DNA of 64,000 nucleotides, taken from contig JBKHAN010000004.1 of assembly GCA_046542845.1 (NCBI GenBank), forward strand, positions 1 to 64,000, written 5' to 3'. The translations under genes and the position numbers were made by a program. Under the pieces are notes generated by a model that worked only from the letters and a program-made list of their open reading frames with translations, was not told the DNA's origin and searched no databases. Shown piece by piece: positions 62,076 to 64,000 of the stretch. Source of the stretch: SKKC01 sp046542845. Lineage in GTDB: Bacteria > Spirochaetota > Spirochaetia > DSM-27196 > SKKC01. How positions within the stretch are numbered: the stretch's first letter is position 1; every line of letters starts with the position of its first letter.

Positions 62076-63074
62076 TCAGGCGTGGTTCGTGGGCGCGAAC
62101 AGAGGCTCAAATTCCTCGACCATGCGCGTAACGAGGTCCATGCAGTCGATTTCGGCAAGAAAGCCTGCGGCGTTTTTGTGACCCCCACCACCAAACGACC
62201 GGGCAATGGTGCTCACATCGATGTCCTTTCGCGAGCGCAGGCTGCCGGTGCATCGTCCTGGCGCTTCCTCACGGATCAGCACAAGCGCCTCACAACTGCC
62301 TATCGCAAACGCGAGCTGGTAGAAGGCGTCACTGTCACGGTTCGCTTTTCCGACACGTCGCGTGTCTTCCAGACGCTCCCACGTGACAAGAAACCTGCCG
62401 TCGAAATGGCTTTGCATTCGTTCCAGGAGCGTGCCGATGAGCTTCCGGGACTCCAGGGTTTTGTGCCCGAACATCTGAGCGTGAGCGTCCCGAGGCGATG
62501 CTCCGTATGAAAGGAGCCTCGACAGAGCGGCAAACGCAGGCGCGTGTGTTTCGTTGGTATGCCGGAAGAAACCGGTGTCTGTCGAAAACGCGAACAGCAG
62601 ACGTTGCGCTTCGTCGCTCGTAGGCGTCAGGTCGAGCGATTCGATCAGAATCTGTACCAGCACCGCTGTCGCCGGAGCATCAGGCACAACCCACGCGACA
62701 TCTCCCATAGGATCACCTACGGGATGATGATCGACGACTACGGTCGGCAGGGCTTCGATCTCCGTCGCGAGCGCGTCTATCCGTTCTGGAAGGGAGCAGT
62801 CGAGAATCACAACGAGTCGCCCCGTTTTGTTGTGCCTGAGGTGTTCGGGTACGTGGGGCAGAAAAGAATCCCGGTAATCCTGTATCTCTGATCGGTCGAA
62901 CGGCCCCGGGTTGAACTGATGCACCTCTTTTCCTGCCCGCCTGAGAGCCGAGGCGAGGGCGAGTGAGGATCCGACGCAGTCGCCGTCAGGTTCCATATGT
63001 GTGCAGATCAGGACTTGTGATGAGCGCTTTATGCTGTCCACCAGGGATGCTGGTGGACGGGGTTCGTGTATCAT
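62076..63074 (-). CDS. nrnA: DHH/DHHA1 phosphoesterase (NrnA-like)
   Basis: 332 aa. DHH domain motifs THMEPDGDCVGSSLAL, VVILDCS, VVDHHPVGD, and the DHHA1 substrate-binding GGGGHKNAAGF at the C-terminus. NrnA-type enzymes degrade nano-RNA and/or pAp or cyclic dinucleotides. No ribosome site before the ATG at 63074. Upstream gene is 38 nt away on the same strand. Confidence 0.92.
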   Translation of the reverse strand: MIHEPRPPASLVDSIKRSSQVLICTHMEPDGDCVGSSLALASALRRAGKEVHQFNPGPFDRSEIQDYRDSFLPHVPEHLRHNKTGRLVVILDCSLPERIDALATEIEALPTVVVDHHPVGDPMGDVAWVVPDAPATAVLVQILIESLDLTPTSDEAQRLLFAFSTDTGFFRHTNETHAPAFAALSRLLSYGASPRDAHAQMFGHKTLESRKLIGTLLERMQSHFDGRFLVTWERLEDTRRVGKANRDSDAFYQLAFAIGSCEALVLIREEAPGRCTGSLRSRKDIDVSTIARSFGGGGHKNAAGFLAEIDCMDLVTRMVEEFEPLFAPTNHA

Positions 63075-63112
63075 GTGTGTGTTTTTAACTCAGTACAACG
63101 GTCGCTCCGAAT

Positions 63113-63526
63113 CTACAGACGCAGAGCAGGTTCTTCCACATCAAACAGCTCGTCCGCGTTATCCGGAGCTATCCAGCGCCCCCACGACTCATGCCTGATG
63201 TTTTCGCGAACGTAGAGGCGTATCTGCGAAAACTCACCGTCTCTCCACAGCACCTGCATATACGGGTAAGCCGGGTTATCGCCTTCCAGGAAGACTCCGC
63301 GTCCTCCCGATCGCTGAAACCAGTCGATCGGCAAATAGGTCTCTGCAGGAGCCCCGCTGTCTGTCCAGTACTGAACCCGGTATCCGCGTTGATTGGGAAA
63401 GATACGATATATCAGGAAGGAGCGTGCATAAAACGCCCCTTCGTCGTCGTTCTCCTGAGCGCCTACGCTCACCGTAAGCGCCATAAACACGGCACACAGT
63501 ACCGTAATGGCCAGGAATCGTTTCAC
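63113..63526 (-). CDS. Secreted protein of unknown function
   Basis: 137 aa from GTG at 63526, which has GGAGGG 9 nt before it. Signal peptide ending SVGA. The mature part is beta-rich with many aromatic residues (YRVQYWTDSG, PIDWFQRSGGRG, YPYMQVLWRDGEF). No recognised family. Periplasmic or outer-membrane-associated. Confidence 0.75.
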   Translation of the reverse strand: MKRFLAITVLCAVFMALTVSVGAQENDDEGAFYARSFLIYRIFPNQRGYRVQYWTDSGAPAETYLPIDWFQRSGGRGVFLEGDNPAYPYMQVLWRDGEFSQIRLYVRENIRHESWGRWIAPDNADELFDVEEPALRL

Positions 63527-63587
63527 TGCTTCTATCCCTCCATGGATTTCCACTTTCAAGTATAGTCGAGGCCGCCTGTCGATGCAA

Positions 63588-64000
63588 TTATAGTCCGAGT
63601 GTTTCGAGAATCAGGGCTCGTATCGTGTGTTTCCGGTTCTCCGCCTGCTCGAATACCCGAGAGCGCGAACCCTCGAAGACCTCTTCCGTGACTTCATTGC
63701 CTTTCACTGCGGGAAGACAGTGTAGAAACACCGCATCTGCCGAGGCGTATTGCATGAGGTCCCGATCGACCTGATACGGACGAAGCAGTTTCAGCCGTTC
63801 GTCTGCCTGCGATTCTTCGCCCATGCTGACCCATACGTCGGTATACACGACGTCGGCTCCCTGCACGCCGGTGCCGGGATCGTTCGTAACGCGAAGCGTG
63901 GTGTTGCTGTTCAAAGCGAGAGATTGTGCGGTCTCAAGGACGTCCGGATCAGGTTCGAGTTGTGGCGGACATACGACGGCACAGTCGACGCCTGCGAGAG
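63588..64000 (-). CDS. argF: Ornithine carbamoyltransferase, C-terminal part (start beyond window)
   Basis: 137 codons visible, open to the right edge. VDCAVVCPP, VYTDVWVSMGEE, FLHCLPAVKGNEVTEEVF with catalytic Cys, and the closing FEQAENRKHTIRALI are the C-terminal ornithine-binding domain of ArgF. Converts ornithine and carbamoyl phosphate to citrulline in arginine synthesis, or the reverse in the arginine deiminase route; no arc genes are visible to decide. Confidence 0.92.
   Translation of the reverse strand, partial: LAGVDCAVVCPPQLEPDPDVLETAQSLALNSNTTLRVTNDPGTGVQGADVVYTDVWVSMGEESQADERLKLLRPYQVDRDLMQYASADAVFLHCLPAVKGNEVTEEVFEGSRSRVFEQAENRKHTIRALILETLGL

Noticed and set aside
1..64000. 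CRISPR arrays, prophage, insertion sequences, toxin-antitoxin or restriction systems
   Set aside because: I looked for direct repeats, transposase, integrase and phage motifs and saw none; the window is chromosomal core with a few accessory genes.

Overview
The window looks like a chromosome segment of a free-living spirochaete-type bacterium with moderately high GC. This is an inference from gene content, because there is no rRNA or marker phylogeny here. Supporting signs are a LysM coiled-coil envelope protein, many acidic lipoproteins, an archaeal-MBH-like Na+/H+ antiporter module, a spirochaetal-looking sigma-like protein and a dense, mostly housekeeping layout. No prophage, insertion sequence or CRISPR array was seen. 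One tRNA is present: tRNA-Leu(GAG).

Layout. 1-4627 (minus) is most of a single-chain acyl-CoA carboxylase (biotin carboxylase, biotin carrier, carboxyltransferase) that runs off the left edge, preceded by an HD phosphohydrolase. 5294-7489 is lrgAB plus an acetyltransferase-membrane fusion. 7619-17022 is an envelope operon: a FecR/PEGA/ankyrin lipoprotein, a 1922-residue alpha-2-macroglobulin-like lipoprotein and penicillin-binding protein 1C. 17067-18682 (minus) holds a LysM protein and a lipoprotein. 18805-20211 is a 23S rRNA uridine methyltransferase. 20285-28928 carries two complete eight-gene MBH-type antiporter modules (order E-F-G-D'-E'-B-C-D), convergent and meeting tail to tail at 24620. 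29017-30279 is a PTS IIA protein and a CPBP membrane protease. 30435-37044 is an operon of a Na+/solute symporter, two reciprocal chimeras of an acyl-CoA ligase and a lipoate-ligase-like protein, MazG, an SDR protein and a PLP decarboxylase. 37590-43331 (minus) is an RND efflux system with a PII-like protein. 43416-49430 holds HD, WrbA, phosphoglycerate mutase and glycogen debranching genes. 49476-53357 is a quinone/respiration operon: NDH-2, MenA, polyprenyl synthase and YceI. 53371-55893 is an ABC-2 exporter and a DMT permease. 56003-63526 covers the tRNA, a DUF4168 protein, acyl-ACP thioesterase, PepF, pyrophosphatase, RdgB, a sigma-like factor and NrnA. The 3' part of an ornithine carbamoyltransferase closes the window.

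The most unusual locus is 32230-34629. Gene 1 is an N-terminal lipoate-ligase-like piece (80 aa) joined in frame to the C-terminal 388 aa of an acyl-CoA ligase. Gene 2 is the missing N-terminal 155 aa of the acyl-CoA ligase joined in frame to the missing C-terminal 165 aa of the lipoate-ligase-like protein. Together they add up to one complete copy of each enzyme. The arrangement is what integration of a 1.66-kb circle carrying the ligase gene into the lipoate-ligase gene would leave.

Two other general signals stand out. Several single-gene units (RNA methyltransferase, PTS IIA, CPBP, gpmI, NDH-2, ppa) have a sigma-70-like -10 box only 6-11 nt before the ATG and no Shine-Dalgarno sequence, which predicts leaderless mRNAs. 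Both antiporter modules lack the large MrpA N-terminal antiporter subunit and any hydrogenase or oxidoreductase partner.
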